Assembly (NCBI GenBank): GCA_015059805.1
Contig: SUZO01000001.1
Coordinates: 62,001-126,000 of the forward strand
Direction of reading: 5' to 3'
Length of the DNA stretch: 64,000 nucleotides
DNA from: Rikenellaceae bacterium
GTDB lineage: Bacteria > Bacteroidota > Bacteroidia > Bacteroidales > Rikenellaceae
A program made the position numbers and the translations under genes. Shown piece after piece: positions 33,862-40,853 of the stretch (positions are counted from its first letter, which is position 1; each line of letters starts with the position of its first letter). Under the pieces are notes generated by a model, which did not search any database, had not been told where the DNA came from, and worked only from the letters and a program-made list of their open reading frames with translations.

Positions 33862-35349
33862 CTACTTAAATACTCCTAAGAGCATTGTTCTATCGTCATG
33901 CTCAGACTTTCCAGCGCGTGTGCCAACATTGATAATCTCAATGAGCCTATCGGCACGAGCCTCTGGAGTCAGGTCACAATTCATCTCATCCATCAGTGGC
34001 TCAAAGAAGCCTACAAATGGGGTATTAGGGTCGTAGTAGTGACCTGCATCATCCTTAGTGTAGCAACTCCAGGTGATATTCTCGCAGCCGTCACTCATAA
34101 GCACTACCACCTCAGGAAGCTCATGAATAACACGAACATCTGGCAGATAGGCATCAGACATTGTAAAGGCTGGTACCTTTGTCTGATTCCAATCGTTAGG
34201 AATAAAGACTGTAGAGGATGCCTCGTCACCCTTGTGAGGTGTCATCAGAGCCTTCCAAACGCCATCCTTGCTCTTGTAACCCATACGTCCATCACCGATG
34301 TGGGCTGTAAGCATACCCTGTGGGGTGAGAAGTAACAGAATTATTGTTGCGTTGAAATCTCTTGCACTCAGTGGCTTGTTTATGTCGGCAATAATCTCAT
34401 GTCTCTTACTCTCTAACCTGCCACGCGCAACAAGGTCCTCAGTTGCATCAATCTGAGCATTAAGCTGTGCAAGTGCAGCCTCTTTGTCTGCCTTGTACTG
34501 CTCAGCCTGCTTCTCCGCCTGGCGGAAGATGATGCTCTTCATTGAGAGGAAGATGTTGCGACACTCAATATACCACTCAAGCTCAGTTGGCATGTAGTTC
34601 TTCTCAATCCAACCCTTTGCAGTAAGTAGCTGCATGATAAACTTCTCAGCCATCTCGCAGTTCGCCTTAGAGCCACGTGCACTCTCACGCGCTGATCCAG
34701 CACCATCAGAGGTTATAAATAATCGCCAACCTGGCGCAAGCTCCTTATAGGCGTGATAATCCTCGCAAGGAGTACCATTTGAGATGTGGCTGCGACCCTG
34801 AATAGAGAATCCTACAACATATCCGCTATCATCAGCAATGCTTGTCACAACACGACGTGCAGGATTGTCAAGGTCTACAACCTTTGCAGGCTCCTTCACA
34901 ACAGCTACTGGGTCAGTATCTGTTGCATCCTTAGGCTCATCTGCCGGAACATCATCCTTAGGCTCATCTGCCGGAACATCATCTTTAGGCTCATCTGCAG
35001 GTGTATCATCTTGCGGCTCGTCCTTTGGTTCATCCTTCGGTTCATCCTTCGGTTCGTCTTTCGGTTCGTCCTTCGGTTCGTCCTTCGGCTCATCCTTTGG
35101 CTCGTCTGCATCTGAGGATGTATCAACGTTAAAGATGTCGTCAAGAGTTGGCTTTTTAGGGGCTGGGGTAGGGGCTGGCGCAGGTGTAGGAGCTGGCTGG
35201 TCAGAGCTCTTGTCATCGGCAGCCTTTACGCTATCTTTAGAGTCAGTAGCCGCATCGGTAGCAGGGTCTGTCTTTGGCTTTGGCTCTACCTCAGGCTCTG
35301 GGGTAGTGTTACCAAAGAATTTATCTACAAAATTTGAAAGTTTACCCAT
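33862..35349 (-). CDS. PP2C-family phosphatase with DEPK-repeat linker
   Basis: The 495-residue protein has a low-complexity N-terminal half. A Pro/Ala-rich stretch is followed by at least seven DEPK tetrapeptides and three DEPKDDVPA-type repeats, encoded by 12-bp and 30-bp direct DNA repeats. The C-terminal PP2C domain (about 165-495) has the metal and phosphate motifs SHISNGTPCEDYH, SDGAGSA, AHIGDGRMG, LMSDGCEN and DDRTMLL. It should remove phosphate from Ser/Thr, presumably from substrates of the adjacent kinases. ATG 35349 (MGKLSNFVDKFF) is the start; the longer frame would overlap the vWA gene. A hairpin lies in the 70-bp gap upstream. Confidence 0.9.
   Translation of the reverse strand: MGKLSNFVDKFFGNTTPEPEVEPKPKTDPATDAATDSKDSVKAADDKSSDQPAPTPAPAPTPAPKKPTLDDIFNVDTSSDADEPKDEPKDEPKDEPKDEPKDEPKDEPKDEPQDDTPADEPKDDVPADEPKDDVPADEPKDATDTDPVAVVKEPAKVVDLDNPARRVVTSIADDSGYVVGFSIQGRSHISNGTPCEDYHAYKELAPGWRLFITSDGAGSARESARGSKANCEMAEKFIMQLLTAKGWIEKNYMPTELEWYIECRNIFLSMKSIIFRQAEKQAEQYKADKEAALAQLNAQIDATEDLVARGRLESKRHEIIADINKPLSARDFNATIILLLLTPQGMLTAHIGDGRMGYKSKDGVWKALMTPHKGDEASSTVFIPNDWNQTKVPAFTMSDAYLPDVRVIHELPEVVVLMSDGCENITWSCYTKDDAGHYYDPNTPFVGFFEPLMDEMNCDLTPEARADRLIEIINVGTRAGKSEHDDRTMLLGVFK
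34927..35108. repeat. Tandem coding repeats in the PP2C linker
   Basis: Two repeat types are visible. About seven 12-bp units (TCCTTCGGTTCA type) at roughly 35020-35105 encode DEPK. Three units of about 30 bp at roughly 34930-35010 encode DEPKDDVPA variants. All are multiples of 3 nt, so length change would keep the frame. Confidence 0.85.
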
Positions 35350-35367
35350 AGTTGTTTCTATTAAATA

Positions 35368-35399
35368 AAGAGGTGCACCGCAAGGCGGATACACCTCTT
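35368..35399 (-). terminator. Hairpin between vWA and PP2C genes
   Basis: On the minus strand AAGAGGTG and CCGC pair with GCGG and CACCTCTT across a CTT loop with a small internal bulge, followed by TTATTT. It looks like a weak terminator or attenuator inside the operon and could lower expression of the phosphatase and kinases relative to the vWA protein. Confidence 0.5.
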
Positions 35400-35419
35400 C
35401 AATTGTGTATAATTCGGAA

Positions 35420-36124
35420 TTAAATCTCAAATGAGTCCATCCAAGCGTCTGCGCCCTCCTTGATGCTCACCTTATCGCCCTCCTTGCTGGTAGATACCAT
35501 AGAGAGTGAGTTGCTGAGCCACTTGAAGAACTCAGTAAACTTAGTACCCTGAAGTGGAAGGGCGTTGCCGCACATTCTGCGCAGAAGCTCCATATTAGCC
35601 TCACCAACACCGATACCCATCATAAAGTACTTCTTTGCAGCAGCATCGCTCGCTACGCGAGAGGCGATAGCGTCAATGTCTGAAGCAGAAGCGCGGTTGC
35701 CATAAGGCTCACCGTCAGTCATAACAACGATCCAAGGACGGTAGTACTTCTGACCAGTCTCCTTGTACCAAGACTTACGCTCATCAACCATGCGGATAGC
35801 CTCCTCCATAGCCATAACGGTCTCAGTTACTGAGCCACGCTCTGTGAGTGTTGGAGCAATCTCGTCCTCCTCAAGCAGTGCAGGGTTGCGCAGAATCTGC
35901 ACCTCCTCGTCATACTGGATAACAGCAACCTCAAGCTGGTCAATCAACTTCTCTGATACGCCCTCGCCACCCTGAATCTCGGCATAAAAGTCCTTCATAC
36001 CCTGGTTCAGTGCATTGAGCTTCTCACCGCGCATAGAGCCGGATACATCCAGCACGAATACGCAAAGACATTTCATCTCCTGGTTTACAGCCGATTCACC
36101 GGCAAATCTGTGTTCTGTACTCAT
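35420..36124 (-). CDS. TerY-like von Willebrand factor A domain protein
   Basis: The 234-residue protein is a single vWA domain of the TerY type. The metal-ion-dependent adhesion site is complete: D26, S28 and S30 in FVLDVSGSMRG, T100 in RGSVTETV, and D137 in VVMTDGEP. No signal peptide is seen, so it is cytoplasmic. TerY proteins are known in triads with a PP2C phosphatase and a protein kinase, exactly the neighbours found here, and may present partner proteins for phosphorylation. It carries an RFAG motif near the start and a W-x-x-F end that its paralogue shares. It has its own promoter. Confidence 0.92.
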   Translation of the reverse strand: MSTEHRFAGESAVNQEMKCLCVFVLDVSGSMRGEKLNALNQGMKDFYAEIQGGEGVSEKLIDQLEVAVIQYDEEVQILRNPALLEEDEIAPTLTERGSVTETVMAMEEAIRMVDERKSWYKETGQKYYRPWIVVMTDGEPYGNRASASDIDAIASRVASDAAAKKYFMMGIGVGEANMELLRRMCGNALPLQGTKFTEFFKWLSNSLSMVSTSKEGDKVSIKEGADAWMDSFEI

Positions 36125-36173
36125 AATATTATAGTTTTTAGTTGTTATTGTCAGAAAAAAGTGATTCTGGATA

Positions 36174-36204
36174 CAAATTTAATAAATATTTTCTAAAGTT
36201 CCAA
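36174..36204 (-). promoter_or_regulatory. Promoter of the vWA-PP2C-kinase operon
   Basis: On the minus strand TTG (36204-36202), 20 bp and TAAATTTG (36181-36174) match the consensus. They lie about 50 bp upstream of the ATG at 36124. Confidence 0.6.
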
Positions 36205-36212
36205 ATAGTTCA

Positions 36213-36242
36213 GCCTCTAAACGCCTCTAAACGCCTCTAAAC
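36213..36242. repeat. Triple 10-bp tandem repeat at the 3' end of the second vWA gene
   Basis: GCCTCTAAAC occurs three times in a row. On the minus strand each unit reads GTTTAGAGGC, so it contains the TAG stop codon of the gene ending at 36237. Confidence 0.85.
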
Positions 36243-36956
36243 GTCAAATTCGCCCAACCAACTTTCGTCAGATATGTCAATCGCATCACCCTCGTTCTTT
36301 GGGGTGATGATGCTCAAATTGTCGTATGGGATGTTGTTGGTCATGTTTATAGTCTCACTCAACTCGTGCAATGAATGTATGGTTAAGAGCCATATCTCAT
36401 TTCGCTGCTCTAAATCACTGCCTGCAGTGGAGTCTAAGTAGGTGTTGAAGATGCGATAGCGCTTACGCCTATAATCCTCTAAAACCCTATTGCGCAGAGC
36501 AATATACTCCTCAGACTCGGTGTCGGTTATACCTTTTGCTGAGAATAGGTATATAGACGGACGATAGTAGCCCTGCTCTATCTCTCTGTACCACTCTTTG
36601 CGCTCCTCAATTATATCTAACGCCTCGTTTATGGCGGCAATAGCGCAGGTGGAGGCGTTTGTGCTACGCTTAATGCGAGGTGCTACCTCTTGCTTTTTGA
36701 TACAAGAAGCCTTGCGCAGGGTCTGCACGCTGTCGCTGTATGTGACAATAGAGAAGTCTATTTTGTCAATTATATCCATCGAAAATGGGTTGTCGTCGCC
36801 CTTCTGGATGCTTCTGTAAAAGCTGTTCAGAAAGTTATTGACGCTCTCCATTTTACCCGCAGTCATGGCTGCAGAGTTGTCAATCACAAAGATGATTAAC
36901 AACTTAGACTCCATATTCTCTGGCTTATCTCCAGCAAATCTATTATTTGGTTTCAT
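36237..36956 (-). CDS. Degenerate vWA paralogue of the TerY-like protein
   Basis: The 239-residue protein matches the TerY-like neighbour in layout, with N-terminal NRFAG (vs HRFAG), a [TQ]GYYRP/QKYYRP segment and a C-terminal W-x-x-F end. Its metal site is damaged. DxSGS is DNSAA (26-30), with the last Ser lost, and the MTDGEP loop is FSAKGI (138-143), with the Asp lost. It is therefore unlikely to bind a metal in the usual way, but it could still bind the same partners and act as an antagonist or adaptor. It has its own promoter and lies first in the cluster, 112 bp upstream of the vWA gene at 35420-36124. Confidence 0.78.
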   Translation of the reverse strand: MKPNNRFAGDKPENMESKLLIIFVIDNSAAMTAGKMESVNNFLNSFYRSIQKGDDNPFSMDIIDKIDFSIVTYSDSVQTLRKASCIKKQEVAPRIKRSTNASTCAIAAINEALDIIEERKEWYREIEQGYYRPSIYLFSAKGITDTESEEYIALRNRVLEDYRRKRYRIFNTYLDSTAGSDLEQRNEIWLLTIHSLHELSETINMTNNIPYDNLSIITPKNEGDAIDISDESWLGEFDV

Positions 36957-36960
36957 ATAG

Positions 36961-36991
36961 CAAATTTACAAATAAAGAGGAAATGTGGCAA
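36961..36991 (-). promoter_or_regulatory. Promoter of the degenerate vWA gene
   Basis: On the minus strand TTG (36991-36989), 20 bp and TAAATTTG (36968-36961) precede the ATG at 36956 by 4 bp, giving a very short leader. Confidence 0.6.
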
Positions 36992-36997
36992 AAAATA

Positions 36998-37028
36998 TTG
37001 CAATAAAACTCAAAAATTACTACATTTG
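36998..37028 (+). promoter_or_regulatory. Promoter of the LIM/DA1-like peptidase gene
   Basis: On the plus strand TTG (36998-37000), 20 bp and TACATTTG (37021-37028) precede the ATG at 37050. Together with the site at 36961-36991 it makes a divergent promoter pair, so the peptidase and the vWA/kinase genes could share control. Confidence 0.6.
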
Positions 37029-37049
37029 TCTAAAATATAAGTGTGTGCT

Positions 37050-37802
37050 ATGCTTAAGAATGTTCAAAATATCGTAAATGCGGTTACTCCAGACCGTTGT
37101 ATAATCTGCGATAAGCCACTTGTAGGTTCATATCGTCGTGACCAGTGGGGGCAAAAGGCGTGTGTTGAGCACACTATAGTCAATTGCTCAAGCTGCGGTA
37201 GGATGACGCTCCCTACAGATATTCACCTTGCTGATGGACGTAGTGTCTGCTCGTTTTGTAAGGGTAAGGTTGTCAGCAAAATAGAGCATATTGAGTGGGT
37301 GTACAGCCGTATTCAGGAGATTTTTGAGCAGAACTTCCTCTCGTTGCCTGGAAAGATTCCAGTGGAGTTAGTTACGTCAGAGCAGATGATGACACTCTAT
37401 AACAGTCCATCGTTGGCAGGCAAGACACCATCGGGACTTACGGTCTCTGGTGGCTCTGGAATCTTTGGTATGCCTATGCACCATAAGGTCTATATGCTTG
37501 ATTATCTGCATAAGGTGGTCTTTGGTGGTGTGCTTGCTCATGAGTTGCTGCATGTGTGGCAGAACGAGCACCATATACTCCTTCCAACGGCACACTGTGA
37601 GGGCTTCTGTAATATGGGCACATACCTCTTTTACACCTATCTTGACAATGAGCTGTCAGAGAAACTTGCAAAGGCGATGTTGGCAAGCCCCGACCCAATC
37701 TATGGCGAGGGATTTCGTCAGGTGAAGGCTGTTTTTGAGGACGAAGGTGGTAGAAATCTTGAGCAGACAGTTGAGATATTGGTAAAACAAAATAGGAGAT
37801 AG
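37050..37802 (+). CDS. LIM-like/DA1-like zinc metallopeptidase
   Basis: The 250-residue protein has an N-terminal zinc-ribbon/LIM-like region at about residues 17-70, with [23 protein letters not shown] and CSFCKGK pairs. A helical linker leads to a metallopeptidase domain with [10 protein letters not shown] (HExxH at 164-168) and a downstream [12 protein letters not shown], where E184 is a likely third ligand. This arrangement matches DA1-type peptidases, which in plants are ubiquitin-activated; bacterial members are of unknown substrate. ATG 37050 is the start; a GTG at 37041 is less likely. It is divergent from the vWA/kinase cluster and is followed by dut after 2 bp. Confidence 0.82.
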   Translation: MLKNVQNIVNAVTPDRCIICDKPLVGSYRRDQWGQKACVEHTIVNCSSCGRMTLPTDIHLADGRSVCSFCKGKVVSKIEHIEWVYSRIQEIFEQNFLSLPGKIPVELVTSEQMMTLYNSPSLAGKTPSGLTVSGGSGIFGMPMHHKVYMLDYLHKVVFGGVLAHELLHVWQNEHHILLPTAHCEGFCNMGTYLFYTYLDNELSEKLAKAMLASPDPIYGEGFRQVKAVFEDEGGRNLEQTVEILVKQNRR

Positions 37803-37804
37803 TG

Positions 37805-38239
37805 ATGAAGGTAAATATTATCAACCGCTCAGGTATGGCTCTGCCTGAGTATGCAACACCCCTCTCTGCGGGTATGGACCTTAGAGCCGCTATAGATACG
37901 AGTATCACCCTCGCACCCCTTGAGCGTGCTATGGTGCCAACGGGGCTCTATGTTGAGCTTCCTGCTGGCTATGAGATGCAGGTGCGCCCTCGCAGCGGTC
38001 TTGCGGCAAAGCATGGCATTACGGTACTCAATAGCCCAGGAACTATTGATGCCGACTATCGTGGAGAGATTAAGGTTATCCTTGTAAACCTCTCTAATAC
38101 CCCATTTGAGATCAATCCTGGTGAGCGTATTGCTCAGGCTGTGGTCGCTAAGCATGAGCGTGTAGAGTGGAGTGAGGTGGCTGAGCTCTCATCTTCAGAG
38201 CGTGGCGCTGGAGGTTTCGGTAGCACAGGTAGAGGATAG
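37805..38239 (+). CDS. dut: dUTP diphosphatase
   Basis: The 144-residue enzyme cleaves dUTP to dUMP and pyrophosphate, keeping uracil out of DNA. All five trimeric dUTPase motifs are present: [42 protein letters not shown] and [11 protein letters not shown] at the C-terminus. ATG 37805 is the start; a GTG one codon earlier is in the stop region of the upstream gene. It lies between the DA1-like gene (2-bp gap) and the aminotransferase gene (3-bp gap), so it is probably cotranscribed with both. Confidence 0.97.
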   Translation: MKVNIINRSGMALPEYATPLSAGMDLRAAIDTSITLAPLERAMVPTGLYVELPAGYEMQVRPRSGLAAKHGITVLNSPGTIDADYRGEIKVILVNLSNTPFEINPGERIAQAVVAKHERVEWSEVAELSSSERGAGGFGSTGRG

Positions 38240-38242
38240 AGT

Positions 38243-39427
38243 ATGAAGTACGACTTTGATAGATATATTGAGCGCAGGGGTAGTGGTGCGCTCAAGGTTG
38301 ATGCGCTCAGTCAGTGGTATGGCGATAGTGAACTATTGCCGATGTGGGTTGCAGATATGGACTTTGCAACGCCCGACTTTATTGTAGATGCTCTTAAAAG
38401 TCGCCTTGAACACCCAATTTTTGGATATACTATTGAGCCAGAGCGCTATCGGGCTGCTATTTGTGATTGGATACTGTCGCACCATCAGTGGCAGATAGAA
38501 CCAGATTGGATTAGTTATATCCCTGGCATTGTCAAGGGCATTGCTATGGCTATAAATGCACTGCTCAAACCTGGCGATAAGATTATCATCCAGCCACCTG
38601 TATATCACCCTTTCCGTATGGTTGCCGAGCATAATGGTTGTCAGGTTGTTGAGAATCCACTGCGGGAGCGTGTAGGTGGAGGGTATGAGATGGACTTTGA
38701 GCACCTTGAGACAGTTGCTGCGGGGTGTAAGATGATTCTCCTTGCCAATCCGCATAACCCCGTAGGTATACTCTGGAGCCGCGAGACCCTTGTTCGTCTG
38801 GCGGAGATATGTAGTAAGCACGGCATTGTTGTTATCTCCGATGAAATTCACTCAGATATGGCACTCTGGGGTGGAAAACATATCCCTTTTGCATCTGTAA
38901 GTGAGGCGGCGGCAGGCTGTAGTATAACCTTCGGTGCGCCATCTAAGACCTTTAATATTGCGGGCATTGTTACCTCGTATGCCATTGTGCCAAATGAAGC
39001 CTTGCGCGAGAAGTTCTTTGGCTGGATGGAGGGTAACGAGCTGAATCATCCCGATATCTTTGCTCCTATAGCAACTATCGCCGCTTTTGAGAATGGCGAG
39101 CCATGGCGAAAGCAGATGATTGAGTATGTTGAGGGCAATATAGAGTTTGTAGAGCAGTTCTTAAGTGAGCATATTCCACAAATAAAAGCTGTACGCCCAG
39201 AGGCTTCGTTCCTTGTGTGGTTGGACTGCCGAGGGCTCGGATTATCTCATAATGAGGTTGTTAGCCTCTTTGTAGATACGGCAAAACTCGCCCTAAATGA
39301 GGGGGCGATGTTTGGAGAGCAGGGTAGTGGTTTTATGCGTCTTAATGTCGGCACTACACGTGCAGTGTTACGCTCTGCACTTGAGCAACTTAAGCGTGCT
39401 GTTAAGTTAAGAGTTGAAAAACAGTAG
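38243..39427 (+). CDS. MalY/PatB-type PLP-dependent aminotransferase / C-S lyase
   Basis: The 394-residue enzyme is fold-type I. Key motifs are LLPMWVADMDFATPDF and FGYTIEPERY near the start, ANPHNPVGILWSRE, VISDEIHSDMAL with the PLP-ring Asp, and GAPSKTFNIAG with the PLP Lys. The WVADMDF opening is typical of the PatB/MalY branch, which splits cystathionine or cysteine conjugates to ammonia, pyruvate and a thiol, although transaminase activity is possible. It follows dut by 3 bp. Its 3' end overlaps the convergent PepSY-TM gene by 21 bp. Confidence 0.9.
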   Translation: MKYDFDRYIERRGSGALKVDALSQWYGDSELLPMWVADMDFATPDFIVDALKSRLEHPIFGYTIEPERYRAAICDWILSHHQWQIEPDWISYIPGIVKGIAMAINALLKPGDKIIIQPPVYHPFRMVAEHNGCQVVENPLRERVGGGYEMDFEHLETVAAGCKMILLANPHNPVGILWSRETLVRLAEICSKHGIVVISDEIHSDMALWGGKHIPFASVSEAAAGCSITFGAPSKTFNIAGIVTSYAIVPNEALREKFFGWMEGNELNHPDIFAPIATIAAFENGEPWRKQMIEYVEGNIEFVEQFLSEHIPQIKAVRPEASFLVWLDCRGLGLSHNEVVSLFVDTAKLALNEGAMFGEQGSGFMRLNVGTTRAVLRSALEQLKRAVKLRVEKQ

Positions 39428-39976
39428 CAGTATAGGAATAGCTATACCGATTAAAAACTCTATACCGCCACGACCCCAAAGACCTTTGTTGCCCTTGAGC
39501 ATTATAAGACCAGTGATGGTGATAATTATCAGCGCAACAGCAAAGGTGTCAGAGAACCAGGTCCACCACTTGCCTGGATTGTAGTGTAGGGTAGTCATTT
39601 GACTAACTAAAGGTCGGCGACGAAGTGACTCGTAGACCACCATACCTGTCTGCAGGTCCGCCTCAAGGGTTGAGCTACCTTTGAGAAAGACCTTGAGGTA
39701 GTTATCCTTTGGGAAGTAGTGCTTTGTGTACCTTTCACCTACCCCAACACGCTCCATAAGTGCTAAGACAGCCTCCTTATTCATCTCAGCTTGCGCAGGG
39801 AGGTCAGCTATGACCACCTCGGTGCGGGAGATGTTGTAGTGGGGGTTGATAGTATCACGATGATTCATGTATATTCCCGATATGGCGTAAATGAGCACCA
39901 TGCCGGCAAATAGGTATGATATGTCGCGGTGCAACACTCGGCACCAGCGGCGAAAGTCGCTACTCGAGAACTTCAT
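39407..39976 (-). CDS. PepSY-associated TM family protein
   Basis: The 189-residue protein has an N-terminal segment (FRRWCRVLHRDISYLFAGMVLIYAISGIYMNHRD) with the His/Arg pattern and first membrane helix of the PepSY-TM family. A soluble PepSY-like domain follows (about 60-130), then two membrane segments at about 140-185. Such proteins are found with iron or heme uptake and reduction genes, but their function is not proven. ATG 39976 (MKFSSSDFRRW) is chosen; the longer frame lacks family similarity. Its start overlaps the end of the lipoprotein gene by 17 bp, so the two genes form one operon. Confidence 0.8.
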   Translation of the reverse strand: MKFSSSDFRRWCRVLHRDISYLFAGMVLIYAISGIYMNHRDTINPHYNISRTEVVIADLPAQAEMNKEAVLALMERVGVGERYTKHYFPKDNYLKVFLKGSSTLEADLQTGMVVYESLRRRPLVSQMTTLHYNPGKWWTWFSDTFAVALIIITITGLIMLKGNKGLWGRGGIEFLIGIAIPILLLFFNS

Positions 39977-40523
39977 ACGACAGCGCTGTAACGTAGTAAA
40001 ACGAGAGATACTCCTTGCCCTCAGCAGCCTTGCGAGCGGCAATCTTTGTGCGGAAGTCGGCAATGCGCTGCTCTGTGGTGTTTGCCGTCTCACCACGAGC
40101 CCTCTTCTCTGTATCGCAACCAGACTCTCCGTCACCATGCTCCTCAGCCGTTTTTGCAGCTACAGCAGCCTCCCAATTCTGAAGATATGCCTCATCTATG
40201 CGCTCCTCGCATAGTGTACCTATAACTTTGACAATACTATTTTCACACTTTTGATTAAACGCTCCAAGCTCGCCAGACTCGATGCGAATGGTCTTTGAAT
40301 CATCGCTACCCATAAGGAAAATCTTACGACCACCATGCTGGCAGATGTGGGTGCAGATACCCTCTACCTCAATGACTTTATCTACATACTCTGTAGCACC
40401 TAAGAGTAGTGCATCAACCTCTACAGTGGCAACAGGCTTAATGTCTGACTTTTTTGTTCGATTGCCCGCGCATGAAATAGCAAAGAGCGCAGTGATGATG
40501 ATTAAAAGTGACTTGATTCTCAT
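39960..40523 (-). CDS. Lipoprotein with an OB-fold-like domain
   Basis: The 187-residue protein has a signal peptide with lipobox (LFAISC, Cys at residue 18), so it should be lipid-anchored in the periplasm or outer membrane. After a short linker comes a beta-rich segment resembling OB-fold lipoproteins (VDKVIEVEGICTHICQHGG and KTIRIESGELGAF). A helical, Glu/Ala-rich stretch at about 125-175 contains an acid/Cys segment (HGDGESGCDTEKRARG). I do not recognise a named family. It has a clear promoter and is coupled to the PepSY-TM gene. Confidence 0.72.
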   Translation of the reverse strand: MRIKSLLIIITALFAISCAGNRTKKSDIKPVATVEVDALLLGATEYVDKVIEVEGICTHICQHGGRKIFLMGSDDSKTIRIESGELGAFNQKCENSIVKVIGTLCEERIDEAYLQNWEAAVAAKTAEEHGDGESGCDTEKRARGETANTTEQRIADFRTKIAARKAAEGKEYLSFYYVTALSYEVLE

Positions 40524-40543
40524 AGCTGTATAGTTTTATACCA

Positions 40544-40573
40544 CAAATTTAGTGATTTATTTGGGAATTGCAA
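40544..40573 (-). promoter_or_regulatory. Promoter of the lipoprotein/PepSY-TM operon
   Basis: On the minus strand TTG (40573-40571), 19 bp and TAAATTTG (40551-40544) precede the ATG at 40523 by 20 bp. Confidence 0.6.
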
Positions 40574-40633
40574 GAGGGGAGTCCTGAAAAACTGCCTGCC
40601 CCCTCCTCGCCTCGCACCACCCCCCCCCACCAT

Positions 40634-40662
40634 AAAAAAAGCCCCGCCAACTTGACGGAGCC
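40634..40662 (-). terminator. tRNA terminator
   Basis: On the minus strand GCTCCGTC and GGCGGGGC pair across an AAGTT loop, including two G-U pairs, and are followed by seven T residues. It lies directly downstream of the tRNA. Confidence 0.75.
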
Positions 40663-40666
40663 TTTG

Positions 40667-40740
40667 TGGACCCAGAGGGGCATGATCCCACGACCTTCGG
40701 ATTATGAGTCCGCTGCTCTAACCGACTGAGCTATGGGTCC
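40667..40740 (-). tRNA. tRNA with CAT anticodon (elongator Met or Ile2)
   Basis: The minus-strand sequence gives a 74-nt tRNA: acceptor GGACCCA/TGGGTCC, D-stem GCTC/GAGC, anticodon loop CTCATAA (CAT), T-stem GTGGG/CCCTC with one U-U mismatch, discriminator A, and no encoded CCA. The T-loop is ATCATGC rather than TTCRANY. The G1-C72 pair and the absence of the GGG/CCC anticodon stem exclude the initiator. Whether it is Met or lysidine-modified Ile cannot be decided here. Confidence 0.88.
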
Positions 40741-40772
40741 TGAAATTAACCTTTTAATTATCTACGCGGGTG

Positions 40773-40804
40773 CAAAGATATAAAAAAATGTGTATACTCT
40801 GCAA
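40773..40804 (-). promoter_or_regulatory. tRNA-CAT promoter
   Basis: On the minus strand TTG (40804-40802), 21 bp and TATCTTTG (40780-40773) lie about 33 bp upstream of the mature 5' end. Confidence 0.6.
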
Positions 40805-40853
40805 ATCTTTTTTCAAAAAAGAGTAATTTTGCAACGAGAAACGTTATAATATC

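Noticed and set aside
34927..35108. Short regular repeats that could be taken for a CRISPR array
   Set aside because: The units are 12 and about 30 bp, directly adjacent without unique spacers, and they encode DEPK repeats in frame within a phosphatase gene.
34838..35368. Long plus-strand frame rich in Ser and Gly opposite the phosphatase gene
   Set aside because: It is the reverse-strand reading of the DEPK repeats (GSSFGSSFGS), not a real gene.
29349..36956. A classical tellurite-resistance (Ter) operon
   Set aside because: Only the vWA/PP2C/kinase part is present. No TerD-, TerC- or TerB-like gene is seen in the window.
40667..40740. Initiator tRNA-Met
   Set aside because: It has a G1-C72 pair and lacks the three G-C pairs in the anticodon stem that mark initiators.
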